Origin: Ornithinibacillus massiliensis
GTDB taxonomy: Bacteria; Bacillota; Bacilli; Bacillales; Amphibacillaceae
Direction of reading: 5' to 3'
DNA: 64,000 nt
Assembly (NCBI RefSeq): GCF_018310345.1
Contig: NZ_JAGXBY010000002.1
Span: 558,001-622,000, forward strand
The position numbers were made by a program, and so were the translations under genes. The first letter of the stretch is position 1; every line of letters begins with the position of its first letter. A model generated the notes under the pieces. The model did not search any database. It was not told where the DNA came from and saw only the letters and a list, made by a program, of their open reading frames with translations. Positions 28,776 through 38,763 of the stretch are shown piece after piece.

Positions 28776-30890
28776 TTATAATGTTGATTTTTCAGCTTTC
28801 TCTTTTTGTTCCTTTAATACAGCTTTACGAGAAAGATTTACTCTTCCTTGCTGATCAATTTCTTTTACTTTTACCATAATTTGGTCACCAATTTTCACTA
28901 CATCTTCCACTTTGTTCGTTCTTTCCTCAGCCAATTCGGAGATGTGTACTAATCCATCTTTGCCTTTAAAGATTTCTACAAATGCTCCAAATTTTTCAAT
29001 GCGTTTCACGGTCCCTAAATAAACTTGACCTATTTCCACTTCTCGAACGATATCTTCAATAATCTGTTTAGCTTTTTCATTCATAGCTGAATCAGTAGAA
29101 GAAATAAACACACTACCATCCTGCTCAATATCAATTTTTACACCAGTTTCCTCAATGATTTTATTGATTTGTTTCCCACTTGGACCAATAACATCACGGA
29201 TTTTGTCTGGATTAATAGACATCGTTAAAATCTTAGGAGCATATTGTGATAATTCGTTCTTAGGTTCACTGATTGTTTGCATCATCGAATCTAAGATCTG
29301 CATACGACCTTTCTTCGCTTGTGTTAATGCTTCTTCTAGAATTTCTTTCGATAAACCATCGATTTTAATATCCATTTGAAGCGCTGTAACACCCTTTTCC
29401 GTTCCAGCAACCTTGAAATCCATATCTCCTAGCGCATCTTCCATCCCTTGGATATCGGTAAGAATCGTATAATCATCACCTGATTTAACAAGGCCCATTG
29501 CAATACCGGCAACTGGGGCTTTAATCGGAACACCAGCATCCATCATTGCCAACGTACTTGCGCAAATACTAGCCTGTGAAGTTGAACCATTGGATTCTAA
29601 TACTTCTGATACTAAGCGAATCGTATATGGAAAGTCTTTTTCGGATGGAACAACTTTTTCAAGTGCCCTTTCACCTAATGCACCATGGCCAATTTCACGA
29701 CGACCAGGCCCACGCATTGGTCCTGTTTCCCCTACACTGTATTGTGGGAAGTTATAATGATGCATGAATCGTTTAGACTCTTCTAGATCTAACCCATCTA
29801 AGATTTGAACATCTCCTAGAGCACCTAGAGTACATACACTTAAAGCTTGGGTCTGTCCACGAGTAAATAATCCTGAACCATGTGCACGTGGTAGGACACT
29901 AACACGTGATGATAATGGACGAATTTCATCTACTTTACGGCCATCTGGACGAATTTTCTCTTTTGTAATTAAGCGACGTACTTCTTCTTTCACCATTTTA
30001 TCTAAAATAGCGCTAACTTGTGAGATAACATCCGCTTCTTCTTCTTCGTATCGTGCCAATACCTCTTTTTTCACTTCACTAATAGCATCTTCTCTAGCAT
30101 GCTTTTCTTTCACCTGAATAGCAGCAAGTAACTTATCCTTTGCTTCTGATTCAACTTTCTCTAGTAGAGCACTATCATATTCAAATAATATTACTTCAGA
30201 CTTTTCTGGTTGGATAGCTTGTACAATTTCTTCTTGGAAAGCAACTAAACGTTTAATTTCCTCATGCCCAAACATAATGGCTTCCAACATGACTTCTTCT
30301 GGTACTTCATTTGCACCTGCTTCCACCATATTGATAGCATCCTTTGTACCAGCGACTGTTAATTCAATATCACTCTTCGCCTCTTGTTCAATTGTCGGAT
30401 TAATAATGAATTCCCCATCCACACGTCCAACATGAACCCCTGCAATCGGCTGTTCAAATGGGATATTGGAAATGGAAAGTGCAATAGAAGCCCCAATCAT
30501 CGCAGCAATTTCCGTAGAGCAATCTTGATCTACACTCATGACAGTACTAATTACTTGTACTTCATTACGATATCCATCTGGAAATAGCGGACGAATCGGT
30601 CTGTCAATCAATCTTGATGCTAATATTGCTTTCTCACTAGGTCTACCTTCTCTTTTAATAAAGCCACCTGGGATTTTACCTACTGCATATAGTCGTTCTT
30701 CATAATTAACTGTTAACGGGAAGAATGGTAAATCCTTCGGTTCTTTCGATGCGGTTGCAACGGCGAGTACTGATGAATCACCATATTGCACCATACAAGC
30801 ACCATTTGCTTGCTTTGCTAATTCTCCGATTTCAACAACGAACGGTTTACCGGCGATTTCTGTGGAGAATACTTGTTTATCTTCTGCCAT
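28776..30890 (-). CDS. pnpA: Polynucleotide phosphorylase
   Basis: Phosphorolytic 3'-5' exoribonuclease of the degradosome-like network. The 704-aa protein has two RNase PH domains (second core around SDGSTSQAS-like [14 protein letters not shown] and [15 protein letters not shown]), a KH domain ([18 protein letters not shown], about 555-615) and an S1 domain ([20 protein letters not shown], about 620-690). Full length compared with B. subtilis (705 aa). The ATG is preceded by AAGGAGTAC. It follows rpsO after a terminator. Confidence 0.98.
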   Translation of the reverse strand: MAEDKQVFSTEIAGKPFVVEIGELAKQANGACMVQYGDSSVLAVATASKEPKDLPFFPLTVNYEERLYAVGKIPGGFIKREGRPSEKAILASRLIDRPIRPLFPDGYRNEVQVISTVMSVDQDCSTEIAAMIGASIALSISNIPFEQPIAGVHVGRVDGEFIINPTIEQEAKSDIELTVAGTKDAINMVEAGANEVPEEVMLEAIMFGHEEIKRLVAFQEEIVQAIQPEKSEVILFEYDSALLEKVESEAKDKLLAAIQVKEKHAREDAISEVKKEVLARYEEEEADVISQVSAILDKMVKEEVRRLITKEKIRPDGRKVDEIRPLSSRVSVLPRAHGSGLFTRGQTQALSVCTLGALGDVQILDGLDLEESKRFMHHYNFPQYSVGETGPMRGPGRREIGHGALGERALEKVVPSEKDFPYTIRLVSEVLESNGSTSQASICASTLAMMDAGVPIKAPVAGIAMGLVKSGDDYTILTDIQGMEDALGDMDFKVAGTEKGVTALQMDIKIDGLSKEILEEALTQAKKGRMQILDSMMQTISEPKNELSQYAPKILTMSINPDKIRDVIGPSGKQINKIIEETGVKIDIEQDGSVFISSTDSAMNEKAKQIIEDIVREVEIGQVYLGTVKRIEKFGAFVEIFKGKDGLVHISELAEERTNKVEDVVKIGDQIMVKVKEIDQQGRVNLSRKAVLKEQKEKAEKSTL

Positions 30891-30982
30891 TATTTATAGT
30901 ACTCCTTTCATAAAAACACTTCTATTCTTATATTTTATACTTAATAAACAGGAATGTAAATTTCGTCTATGTATGAACGTAG

Positions 30983-31010
30983 AAAAAAAGCAGGATTACT
31001 CCTGCTTTTT
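30983..31010 (-). terminator. Terminator between rpsO and pnpA
   Basis: Stem AAAAAGCAGGA / TCCTGCTTTTT with a tiny loop and T-run on the minus strand, a few nt after the rpsO stop. Partial read-through into pnpA is likely. Confidence 0.88.
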
Positions 31011-31013
31011 ACA

Positions 31014-31283
31014 TTATCTACGTAAGCCAAGCTTTTTAATTAGTTCACGATAACGTGTAACGTCTTTATTACGTAAGTAGTTTAGTAAGTTACGACGCTT
31101 ACCAACCATTTTTAAAAGACCACGACGTGAATGATGATCTTTTTTATGAATTCTTAAGTGATCATTTAATGTATTGATTTCCTCAGTTAGTACAGCAATT
31201 TGTACTTCTGGAGAACCAGTATCATTTTCATGCACTTTGTATTCATTAATGATTTCATTCTTACGTTCTTTTGTAATAGCCAT
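31014..31283 (-). CDS. rpsO: Ribosomal protein S15
   Basis: 89-aa S15, a primary 16S rRNA binder of the 30S platform ([33 protein letters not shown] [15 protein letters not shown]). ATG after AGGAGGTGG. The SD is inside a small hairpin, which suggests translational autocontrol as known for Bacillaceae S15. It lies in the usual order ribC-rpsO-pnpA. Confidence 0.98.
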   Translation of the reverse strand: MAITKERKNEIINEYKVHENDTGSPEVQIAVLTEEINTLNDHLRIHKKDHHSRRGLLKMVGKRRNLLNYLRNKDVTRYRELIKKLGLRR

Positions 31284-31349
31284 GTTAGGCCACCTCCTAA
31301 TTTCATTGATATCCCCTGTCCCCTAGCAAACGTCGGAGTTTCGATTTGC
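31284..31349 (-). promoter_or_regulatory. rpsO leader with SD-sequestering hairpin
   Basis: Right before the rpsO ATG, TTAGG (31296-31300) and CCTAA (31285-31289) can pair and enclose much of the AGGAGGTGG SD. About 25 nt further upstream GCAAA and TTTGC form a second stem. Autoregulatory S15 leaders are established in Geobacillus and relatives; whether this one binds S15 is inference. Confidence 0.5.
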
Positions 31350-31431
31350 CAAGCGAAGGTTTTAACTGTTATAGCTTACAACTTTTTGAGCAAAAAAGCA
31401 AGGGATTAATAGAAACAATCCTATCTTTTAC

Positions 31432-32373
31432 TTAAATTTGTTTAGATAAATAGGTTCGGATTAATTGTTCATCCTGTTTCATTTGCTCTATTAATTCTTC
31501 TACTTGATTAAATTTTTCCTCATTACGAAAGAACTTATACCACTCAATGACAATTTCTTTACCATATAAATCATCGTGAAAATCTAAAATGTTCACTTCA
31601 AGTGAGAGGTCAGTACGATTTTCTGTAAAAGTAGGGTTTATTCCAAGACTAGCCATCCCATTAAATCGTGTTCCGTTAATCATCACACCTACCGCATAAA
31701 TTCCCGGCTTCGGTAGTAATGCCTCTTCGGAATAGTTTATATTAGCAGTTGGAAAACCAATTTCCCTTCCGCGTTTATCCCCTTCAATTACGGTACCACT
31801 CGTTACAAGTGGTCTTCCTAACAATTCCGTTACTTTCTCTACTTCACCATCTGCTAATAAACTTCTAATCCTTGTAGAACTTACCTTTTCATTATCGATG
31901 GAAACTTGATCAATGATTGTATAACCAAACTTACCGCGAGAATACATCTCAATATTATCCATATTCCCTTTTCCTTTATGGCCATATGTAAAATCAAATC
32001 CAGCAACTACATGTTTAATATGTAATCCGATAATAAAATGATCGATAAATTCTTGCGGTGATAACGATGATAATTGTTTATTAAAAGTCACGATATATAA
32101 TCGATCAACCCCAAGGCGCTCTAAAACCTCTTGTTTTTCATTAAGCGGGGTAATGTACTTTACATCATGGTTATTTTTCAAAACAACAGAAGGATGTGGA
32201 TAGAACGTAATGACTGCACTTTCCATATGTTTCTCTTCTGCTTTAGATACTGCTTGTCTAATTACTGTTTGGTGACCTTTATGGATACCATCAAAGAACC
32301 CTAAAGCAACAACCGTCTCTGGCAATTCATCTGCTGTCATCGAATGGGGATAGGTTAATTCAATTGTTTTCAT
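31432..32373 (-). CDS. ribC: Bifunctional riboflavin kinase/FAD synthetase
   Basis: Makes FMN and FAD from riboflavin. The 313-aa protein has the N-terminal nucleotidyltransferase domain (ALGFFDGIHKGHQTVI, HxGH motif; SSTRIRSLLADGEV) and the C-terminal flavokinase domain (GDKRGREIGFPTANI). ATG at 32373 after GCAGGTGAAAAC; the ORF extends 18 codons further but overlaps truB and lacks SD. It is 19 nt from truB, so co-transcribed. Also called ribF. Confidence 0.96.
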   Translation of the reverse strand: MKTIELTYPHSMTADELPETVVALGFFDGIHKGHQTVIRQAVSKAEEKHMESAVITFYPHPSVVLKNNHDVKYITPLNEKQEVLERLGVDRLYIVTFNKQLSSLSPQEFIDHFIIGLHIKHVVAGFDFTYGHKGKGNMDNIEMYSRGKFGYTIIDQVSIDNEKVSSTRIRSLLADGEVEKVTELLGRPLVTSGTVIEGDKRGREIGFPTANINYSEEALLPKPGIYAVGVMINGTRFNGMASLGINPTFTENRTDLSLEVNILDFHDDLYGKEIVIEWYKFFRNEEKFNQVEELIEQMKQDEQLIRTYLSKQI

Positions 32374-32392
32374 GTTTTCACCTGCACTTCCG

Positions 32393-33280
32393 TTATTCGT
32401 TAAATACACGAATTGGCTTAATCTCATCTTCCTTTTCAGGATGTATCGTGTAGATTGCTAATAATTCTTCACCATACATTACTTTAAAAGGATTCGTTTG
32501 CAACACTTGATCTGGTCTTCTGAGTTTCTGGCCATTCAATACTTTTCGCTTTACATTATCATCTACATAATACGTATCCAGATGGGTTAAACCTCTAGTA
32601 ATTGGTAAAAGTAGTTCTTGTCCTTTTCCTACTAAGCATGCATTTTCGATGGTATCAAAATCTACTGTGTCACATTTTTTAATATCACCGGTTTCTTCCC
32701 GTACTAGCTGCGACATATGTGCTGGATAGCCAAGTTTTTTTCCTATGTCGACACATAAGGTCCGGATATACGTCCCTTTCGAACATGTCACTTGGAAACG
32801 AATGACTTCATCATCAGTTGGAAGATAAGTGATCTCATGTATCGTCACCTTTCTTACAGGACGCTGCACCTCTTGATTAGCACGTGCATACTCATATAAT
32901 TTCTTCCCTCCAACCTTTACAGCTGAATACATCGGAGGAACTTGTAAGATTTCTCCCTTAAAAGATTGTAACACGTTTTTAATTTCCTGTTTAGAAGGAA
33001 ATTGTTCTACGCTTACTTTTTCGATTATTTTTCCATGTGCATCTTCTGTTTCCGTTGCCATACCTAACGTAAGCTCTGCTACGTATACTTTTGTTGTATC
33101 GGTAAGAAATTGGACGATTTTAGTTGCTTGACCTATACATATTGGTAAGACACCTTCTACCTCCGGGTCAAGTGTTCCCGTATGACCAACTTTTTTTGTT
33201 TTAAATAATTTCCTGACTTTCATCACACAATCATGTGAGGTGAAACCTTTTGGCTTCCAAAGTGGTAAAATGCCATCCAT
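32393..33280 (-). CDS. truB: tRNA pseudouridine-55 synthase
   Basis: Forms psi55 in the T-loop of tRNAs. The 295-aa protein has the catalytic Asp38 in VGHTGTLDPEVEGVLPI and the KVKKGTYIR-like TCSKGTYIRTLCVDIG motif. ATG preceded by GGGGG at 10 nt. A strong terminator and a palindromic element separate it from rbfA, so truB-ribC may be a separate transcription unit here. Confidence 0.96.
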   Translation of the reverse strand: MDGILPLWKPKGFTSHDCVMKVRKLFKTKKVGHTGTLDPEVEGVLPICIGQATKIVQFLTDTTKVYVAELTLGMATETEDAHGKIIEKVSVEQFPSKQEIKNVLQSFKGEILQVPPMYSAVKVGGKKLYEYARANQEVQRPVRKVTIHEITYLPTDDEVIRFQVTCSKGTYIRTLCVDIGKKLGYPAHMSQLVREETGDIKKCDTVDFDTIENACLVGKGQELLLPITRGLTHLDTYYVDDNVKRKVLNGQKLRRPDQVLQTNPFKVMYGEELLAIYTIHPEKEDEIKPIRVFNE

Positions 33281-33335
33281 TCCATTATAACCCCCAAAGG
33301 TCTATACTTTAAGCTATTTCAAATATTCTTATGTA

Positions 33336-33438
33336 AAAAAGGGAATGAGACAATGGGTTTATGCTAAAATCCAAGCATTGTATCGCTTCGCTGAAACGCT
33401 ACTTAAACCTCACTTTCCCCAAATCTCTAACCCTTTTC
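33336..33438. repeat. Palindromic intergenic element between truB and rbfA
   Basis: About 100 bp folding onto itself: AAAAGGG/CCCTTTT outer, GAGA/TCTC and GGTTTA/TAAACC inside, and a central GTATCGCTT with AAACGCTAC. No ORF. It could be a small repetitive element or a long 3' hairpin; copies elsewhere cannot be checked here. Confidence 0.4.
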
Positions 33439-33443
33439 CGAAT

Positions 33444-33474
33444 AAAAATCTGACCCAAAAGAGCCAGATTTTTT
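33444..33474 (-). terminator. Terminator after rbfA
   Basis: Stem AAAAATCTG / CAGATTTTT with a 12-nt loop and T-run on the minus strand, about 18 nt after the rbfA stop. Confidence 0.82.
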
Positions 33475-33491
33475 ATCCGAGACATATTAAC

Positions 33492-33836
33492 TTATTGCTT
33501 ATTTATATCACGTAATATCGTTTCAATACGATTTCCGTATTCAAGTGCTTCATCAAATTCAAAGGTAATTTCAGGTGTTTTTCTTAAACGAATTCGATTC
33601 CCAATTTCTGAGCGGATAAATCCTTTCGCCTTTGCAAGGCCAAGTAATGTATCCTGTTTCTTAGCATCATCACCAAGAACAGAAATATATACAGTTGCTT
33701 GTTGCAAGTCACCTGTTACTTCAACATCAGTCACTGTTACAAAACCAACACGGGGATCTTTAATTTTTCTAGTTAAGATTTCACCAAGTTCTTTTTTCAT
33801 TTGCTCTGCAACTCGATTAGCTCGTAAATTACTCAT
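33492..33836 (-). CDS. rbfA: Ribosome-binding factor A
   Basis: 30S maturation factor, 114 aa, with a type II KH-like fold ([41 protein letters not shown]). ATG at 33836 after AGAGGTGATTACT; the ORF extends 9 codons further without SD. It is the last gene of the rimP-nusA-infB operon before the terminator. Confidence 0.97.
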   Translation of the reverse strand: MSNLRANRVAEQMKKELGEILTRKIKDPRVGFVTVTDVEVTGDLQQATVYISVLGDDAKKQDTLLGLAKAKGFIRSEIGNRIRLRKTPEITFEFDEALEYGNRIETILRDINKQ

Positions 33837-33877
33837 AGTAATCACCTCTTTACTTAAACACATGTATTCCCGATTGC

Positions 33878-34156
33878 TTATACGACTTCCATCGTAGTAA
33901 TCGTTCTTTCCAATTCGGAATACGTATCGATAACTCGAAGTACTTCCTGCATTATTTGCTCACCATGATTACGCTCATTGGTTATCGTAACAACACCAAG
34001 CTTTGTTCGTTGCCATAGATCATGATAATCAAGCTCTGTTACTGCGACATTGAAATCATTCCGCAACTTAGCCAGTATCCTTTTGATAACTGAACGTTTA
34101 TCCTTTAATGAGTGACCATCATACATCATGCATTCTACTTCAAGATAGAAGATCAT
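33878..34156 (-). CDS. ylxP: YlxP, DUF503 protein
   Basis: 92-aa DUF503 protein ([20 protein letters not shown]). Its start overlaps the infB stop by 4 nt (ATGA), so it is translationally coupled. The family lies in this operon across Bacillota and has been linked to ribosome assembly; its biochemical role is not settled. Confidence 0.93.
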   Translation of the reverse strand: MIFYLEVECMMYDGHSLKDKRSVIKRILAKLRNDFNVAVTELDYHDLWQRTKLGVVTITNERNHGEQIMQEVLRVIDTYSELERTITTMEVV

Positions 34157-36312
34157 TTTCGCTCAATTTCCTCCATGACAAATGCCTCAATAATGTCGCC
34201 TTCTTTAATGTCGTTATAATTTTTGATCGTTATACCACACTCATAGTTTTGTGCGACTTCTTTCACATCATCTTTAAAGCGTTTCAATGTATCGATTTCA
34301 CCTTCGAATATAACGACACCATTACGGATTAAACGAATACCAGCATCACGTGTAAGTTTTCCATCCGTTACATAACCACCGGCAATTGTTCCAACTTTAG
34401 AAACTTTGAATGTTTCACGTACTTCTGCTTGCCCGATAACTTTTTCTTCAAATTCAGGATCAAGTAACCCTTTCATTGCTGATTCAATTTCTTCAATAAC
34501 TTTATAAATAATTCGGTGAAGACGAATATCCACTTTTTCATTCTCAGCAGTGCTCTTAGCATTTGCATCTGGACGAACATTAAAGCCGATTACAATGGCA
34601 TTAGAAGCAGAGGCTAAAATAATATCTGATTCTGTAATAGCACCTACACCCGTATGGATAATCTTAATTTTAACACCTTCTACTTCAATCTTTTGAAGTG
34701 AAGAAGCTAGTGCCTCAACAGACCCTTGAACATCCGCCTTAATAATGACATTGATTTCTTTCATTTCACCTTGCTTAATTTGCTCAAAAAGGTCATCCAA
34801 GCTAACCTTATTTGTTTCAGAGCGATTTTCTTGGATTTGTTTTTGTTGACGAGCTTCACCGATTTGACGGGCGGTTTTTTCGTCATCAAATACAAGGAAT
34901 TGGTCTCCTGCTTGTGGTACATCATTTAATCCCGTAATCTCTACCGGAGTAGATGGACCTGCTTCTTTTACACGTTGACCAAGATCGTTGACCATTGCAC
35001 GGACACGACCAAATGTATTACCTACAACGATCGGATCACCTACGTGTAATGTTCCATTTTGTACTAATAGTGTTGCTACTGAACCTCGACCTTTATCAAG
35101 CTGTGCTTCAATTACTGTACCAGTTGCATTACGTGTAGGGTTCGCTTTTAGTTCTTCAACTTCTGATACAAGGATAATCATTTCTAGAAGATCGTCAATG
35201 CCTTCCCCTTTAAGCGCTGATAGTGGAACGAAAATTGTATCCCCGCCCCAATCTTCAGGAACTAATTCATATTCTGTTAATTCCTGCATAACGCGGTCTG
35301 GGTTTGCTGCTTCTTTATCCATTTTGTTCACAGCAATAATAATCGGAACTTCTGCTGCCTTAGCATGGTTAATAGCTTCAACTGTTTGTGGCATGACACC
35401 ATCATCTGCAGCCACTACGATAATCGCGATATCTGTTACTTGCGCTCCACGTGAACGCATACTTGTGAATGCAGCATGTCCTGGTGTATCAAGGAAAGTG
35501 ATTTTTTTGCCATCTTTTTTAATTTGGTAAGCACCAATATGCTGTGTAATACCACCAGCTTCTCCAGCAGTAACCTTCGTATTACGAATAGAGTCAAGTA
35601 ATGTTGTTTTACCATGGTCAACGTGACCCATTATCGTCACAACTGCAGGTCTCTCTACTAAAGCAGATTCATCATCTTCTTCCATGTATTTATCTAGGTC
35701 CGTATCTTCTAAAATAATTTCTTTTTCTACCTCAACATCATACTCTGCGCAGATTAACTCGATAGCATCGTCATCAAGGTCTTGGTTTTTTGTTGCCATT
35801 ACACCAAGGAACATTAGCTTCTTGATTATTTCCGAAGCTTCCTTATTTAGCTTATCGGCTAGCTCACTAACCGTAAGTGTTCCAGAATACTTAATTTCTT
35901 TCGGTGTTTCCTTAACAGCAGGCTGCTCTACAAACTGCTTATTCTGCTGTTTGTTCTTTTTATTCTTTGGTCCTTTATTCTGCTGTTTATTATGGTTAGG
36001 TTTTGATTTATTATGGTTCATTTGTTTTTTATTATGTTGTTCTTGTTTGTTACTATTCGGTTTTGAATTCAAATTAGTCCCTTTTTCTTTCTTCGTTTCC
36101 TGGTCATTTGACTTCTTCTCAGGACTTGATTGTTTTTCTGAAGGATTACTTTGATTTTTCGAGAACTTTTGATCTAGTTTTGCAATCGTGTCACTTTCAA
36201 TCGTAGACATGTGATTGGAAACTTCAATATTATTCTCTTTTAAAAAGTTTATAACATCCTTGCTTGTAACATTTTGCTGTTTTGCATATTCATATACACG
36301 CATTTTACGCAT
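34153..36312 (-). CDS. infB: Translation initiation factor IF-2
   Basis: GTPase that places fMet-tRNA on the 30S subunit. Over 719 aa: IF2_N domain ([20 protein letters not shown]), a low-complexity Lys/Asn/Gln linker (about 55-130), second IF2_N-like domain, then G domain with [24 protein letters not shown] and NKMDK, followed by domains II-IV. The ATG follows GGGGGTGAACGT. It is 20 nt after ylxQ. Confidence 0.98.
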   Translation of the reverse strand: MRKMRVYEYAKQQNVTSKDVINFLKENNIEVSNHMSTIESDTIAKLDQKFSKNQSNPSEKQSSPEKKSNDQETKKEKGTNLNSKPNSNKQEQHNKKQMNHNKSKPNHNKQQNKGPKNKKNKQQNKQFVEQPAVKETPKEIKYSGTLTVSELADKLNKEASEIIKKLMFLGVMATKNQDLDDDAIELICAEYDVEVEKEIILEDTDLDKYMEEDDESALVERPAVVTIMGHVDHGKTTLLDSIRNTKVTAGEAGGITQHIGAYQIKKDGKKITFLDTPGHAAFTSMRSRGAQVTDIAIIVVAADDGVMPQTVEAINHAKAAEVPIIIAVNKMDKEAANPDRVMQELTEYELVPEDWGGDTIFVPLSALKGEGIDDLLEMIILVSEVEELKANPTRNATGTVIEAQLDKGRGSVATLLVQNGTLHVGDPIVVGNTFGRVRAMVNDLGQRVKEAGPSTPVEITGLNDVPQAGDQFLVFDDEKTARQIGEARQQKQIQENRSETNKVSLDDLFEQIKQGEMKEINVIIKADVQGSVEALASSLQKIEVEGVKIKIIHTGVGAITESDIILASASNAIVIGFNVRPDANAKSTAENEKVDIRLHRIIYKVIEEIESAMKGLLDPEFEEKVIGQAEVRETFKVSKVGTIAGGYVTDGKLTRDAGIRLIRNGVVIFEGEIDTLKRFKDDVKEVAQNYECGITIKNYNDIKEGDIIEAFVMEEIERK

Positions 36313-36332
36313 ACGTTCACCCCCGAATTTAT

Positions 36333-36635
36333 TTACCCGAGTAGAGATTCTAGTTTATTTGCAAAACCGTCATCTAATATTGCAATAGCTACTCTATGGG
36401 ATTTTCCGATAGCATTTGATAATGTTTCTCGATCATCGGATACAATCACATATGGAACGCCATATGTGTGACATTTATCTGTCAGTTTTTTACGTGTTTG
36501 GGGACCTACATCATTTGCTATAAGTACTAATTTCGCTCTAGTTTTTTGTATGTCTTTAACAATCGTTTCTTCCCCTGTAGAACATTTACCGGCTCGAAAT
36601 GCTATCCCAATAATATTTAAATAATTACTTTTCAT
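36333..36635 (-). CDS. ylxQ: L7Ae-family RNA-binding protein YlxQ
   Basis: 100-aa L7Ae/L30e-fold protein ([40 protein letters not shown]) that likely binds kink-turn RNA. ATG at 36635 was chosen; an in-frame GTG at 36644 is the alternative. Neither has a strong SD, so translation is probably coupled to ylxR, whose stop it overlaps by 11 nt. Confidence 0.92.
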   Translation of the reverse strand: MKSNYLNIIGIAFRAGKCSTGEETIVKDIQKTRAKLVLIANDVGPQTRKKLTDKCHTYGVPYVIVSDDRETLSNAIGKSHRVAIAILDDGFANKLESLLG

Positions 36636-36903
36636 GATTATCACTAATAGATGCTCTTAGTTCTTCATAGATGGATTCATCTATTTGTACATTTAAATGC
36701 TTACTAAGTACACCTGTCTTCTCTGCCTTATTAATTACTTCTAGGTCTTTTGTTAAATAGGCTCCTCTACCATTTTTCTTTCCGGTAGCATCTACAAAGA
36801 CCTCTCCATCTTTATTCCGAACAACACGGATTAACTCTTTTTTTGGCTTCATTTCATTTGTTACTACACATTTACGCTCTGGAGTTTTTCGTTTTGCTAC
36901 CAT
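36625..36903 (-). CDS. rnpM: RNase P modulator RnpM (YlxR)
   Basis: 92-aa YlxR/DUF448 protein with the RNA-binding stretch RKCVVTNEMKPKKELIRVVR and GRGAYLTKD. The B. subtilis protein binds RNase P RNA and modulates its activity. ATG after GGGGAGAGAAAT. It is 13 nt from nusA. Confidence 0.93.
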   Translation of the reverse strand: MVAKRKTPERKCVVTNEMKPKKELIRVVRNKDGEVFVDATGKKNGRGAYLTKDLEVINKAEKTGVLSKHLNVQIDESIYEELRASISDNHEK

Positions 36904-36916
36904 ATATTTCTCTCCC

Positions 36917-38017
36917 CTATTCGAATAAATCCTCTTCGACAGCTGCGTAATCTGTATCGTTTTGCTCTGTTAACAGGCCTTCTTCACGAGCTTCTGTTTC
37001 ACTCTTAATATCAATCTTCCAACCGGTTAGCTTAGCTGCAAGCCTTGCGTTTTGACCGCGTTTTCCAATTGCAAGTGATAACTGATAGTCAGGTACAATG
37101 ACAGTAGTAGATTTTTCTTCTTCATTGACTAGTACTTCAATGACTTTAGAAGGGCTTAGTGCATTTGAAACATACACTACTGGATCTTCTGACCATTCTA
37201 CTATATCAATTTTTTCCCCTTTTAATTCATTCACAATCGTTTGTACACGTTGCCCTTTTTGACCAACACAAGAACCAACCGGATCAATCTCCGGGTCCTC
37301 TGCAAATACTGCGATTTTAGAACGATCTCCCGCTTCCCTAGCCACAGATTTGATTTCAACAATTCCATCATAAATTTCAGGAACTTCCATTTCAAATAAG
37401 CGTTTCAGTAAACCTGGATGTGACCTAGAAATAAATATTTGCGGTCCTTTACTAGTGTTTTCAACTTTTGTTACGAACACTTTTAAGCGATCATGAACCT
37501 GGTATTCTTCCGTTGGCATTTGTTCAGACTCTGGTAATTTCGCTTCAATTTTACCTAAATTCACATATACGAATCTAGGGTCAATGCGTTGAATAATACC
37601 AGTCATTACATCTTCTTCACGGTCTGAGTACTCACTGAAGATAACCCCTCGTTCAGCCTCACGAACACGTTGTGTAACTACTTGCTTAGCAGCTTGTGCA
37701 GCAATTCTACCAAAATCCTTTGGCGTCACTTCAACTTCTATAATATCTTCAATTTCGTAATTAGGATTAATTTTCTTAGCTTCCTCTAACGAAATTTCTT
37801 GTTGGTTATCCAATACTTCCTCTACAACTGTTTTTCGTGAAAACACACGCATTGTACCAGATTTTTTATCTAATTCAACACGAACATTTGTAGCGGACTT
37901 GAAATTCTTTTTATAAGCAGATATTAAAGCAGCTTCTAAAGCTTCAATTAAGATCTCCTTATCAATACCTTTTTCTTTACCTAAATTTTCAATTGCATCA
38001 AACAATTGACTACTCAT
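36917..38017 (-). CDS. nusA: Transcription termination/antitermination factor NusA
   Basis: 366-aa NusA of the short Gram-positive type: N-terminal RNAP-binding domain, S1 domain (MTGIIQRIDPRFVYVNLGKIEA), and two KH domains (DPVGSCVGQKGQRVQTIV; LSLAIGKRGQNARLAAKLTG). It lacks the C-terminal acidic repeats of E. coli NusA, as usual in Bacilli. It is 15 nt after rimP. Confidence 0.98.
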   Translation of the reverse strand: MSSQLFDAIENLGKEKGIDKEILIEALEAALISAYKKNFKSATNVRVELDKKSGTMRVFSRKTVVEEVLDNQQEISLEEAKKINPNYEIEDIIEVEVTPKDFGRIAAQAAKQVVTQRVREAERGVIFSEYSDREEDVMTGIIQRIDPRFVYVNLGKIEAKLPESEQMPTEEYQVHDRLKVFVTKVENTSKGPQIFISRSHPGLLKRLFEMEVPEIYDGIVEIKSVAREAGDRSKIAVFAEDPEIDPVGSCVGQKGQRVQTIVNELKGEKIDIVEWSEDPVVYVSNALSPSKVIEVLVNEEEKSTTVIVPDYQLSLAIGKRGQNARLAAKLTGWKIDIKSETEAREEGLLTEQNDTDYAAVEEDLFE

Positions 38018-38032
38018 TTTCTTCTTTCCCCC

Positions 38033-38503
38033 TTATAATGTAACTGCGAGTCTCGCTTTTGCAATTTTCTCAAATGGTATCTCTACTTGATGCTTACGTG
38101 TTTTCACTTTGTATTCAATAGTAGCAACATTGTTTGAGAAATTTACTAAAATACCTTCGTATGCCTTTTCACCATTAATTGGTTCAAATAACTTTACATA
38201 AACATTTTTGTTTATGCTTTTAGCAAAGTCTTCCACAGTTTTGATGGGGCGTTCCACTCCTGGTGAAGATACCTCTAGGAAATACGCTTCCTGTATAGGG
38301 TCAACATCATCTAGCTTTTCACTCAATTGCTCGGACACTTCGCCACATTCGGTGATGTCTATTCCGCCTTCTTTATCAATAAAGACTCTTAAAAACCAAT
38401 TTTTTCCTTCTTTTACATATTCGATATCGACTAACTCTAGATTCTTTTCTTCTAGAATTGGCCTAACTAGTTCTTCTGTTGTTTTGACAACCTGAGAGCT
38501 CAA
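38033..38503 (-). CDS. rimP: Ribosome maturation factor RimP
   Basis: 156-aa 30S maturation factor ([40 protein letters not shown]). The start is TTG at 38503, preceded by AAAGGAGGAGGG. It is the first gene of the nusA-infB operon, with a sigma-A-type promoter about 40 nt upstream. Confidence 0.96.
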   Translation of the reverse strand: MSSQVVKTTEELVRPILEEKNLELVDIEYVKEGKNWFLRVFIDKEGGIDITECGEVSEQLSEKLDDVDPIQEAYFLEVSSPGVERPIKTVEDFAKSINKNVYVKLFEPINGEKAYEGILVNFSNNVATIEYKVKTRKHQVEIPFEKIAKARLAVTL

Positions 38504-38538
38504 GTCTAACCCTCCTCCTTTTAACTCTAGCTGTACTT

Positions 38539-38567
38539 ACTATATCTTATTATTGACTAACTGCCTA
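38539..38567 (-). promoter_or_regulatory. Promoter of the rimP-nusA-infB operon
   Basis: Minus-strand TAGGCA and TATAGT with a 17-nt spacer, about 35 nt before the rimP start. Confidence 0.5.
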
Positions 38568-38595
38568 TTTTTCATTTAAAAAGATAAACCAATAT

Positions 38596-38619
38596 AAAAC
38601 CCTTGCCAATAGGCAAGGG
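38596..38619 (-). terminator. Second terminator after the RsbR-like gene
   Basis: Perfect stem CCCTTGCC / GGCAAGGG, 4-nt loop, TTTT on the minus strand. Confidence 0.82.
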
Positions 38620-38647
38620 AATGTTACACAACGTAGGCAGATTACGA

Positions 38648-38674
38648 AGAAAGAGTGGGAATGCCCACTCTTTT
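38648..38674 (-). terminator. First terminator after the RsbR-like gene
   Basis: Perfect 9-bp stem AAGAGTGGG / CCCACTCTT with a 4-nt loop. Together with the next hairpin it insulates the rimP operon. Confidence 0.75.
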
Positions 38675-38763
38675 GTCCGATACTATCGATACTTACTACT
38701 AAAATATACCATAAGTAATATGGCTATGCAAGAAAATAACGAAGAAATAGCCCTTACATTTCT

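Noticed and set aside
31393..31431. Possible terminator after ribC
   Set aside because: Only a 5-bp stem (GGATT/AATCC) with a T-run displaced by several bases; read-through to rpsO is plausible.
34988..35530. Long open frame on the plus strand within infB
   Set aside because: It is antisense to the highly conserved IF-2 G domain, has no SD, and its residue use is that of a codon-bias shadow.
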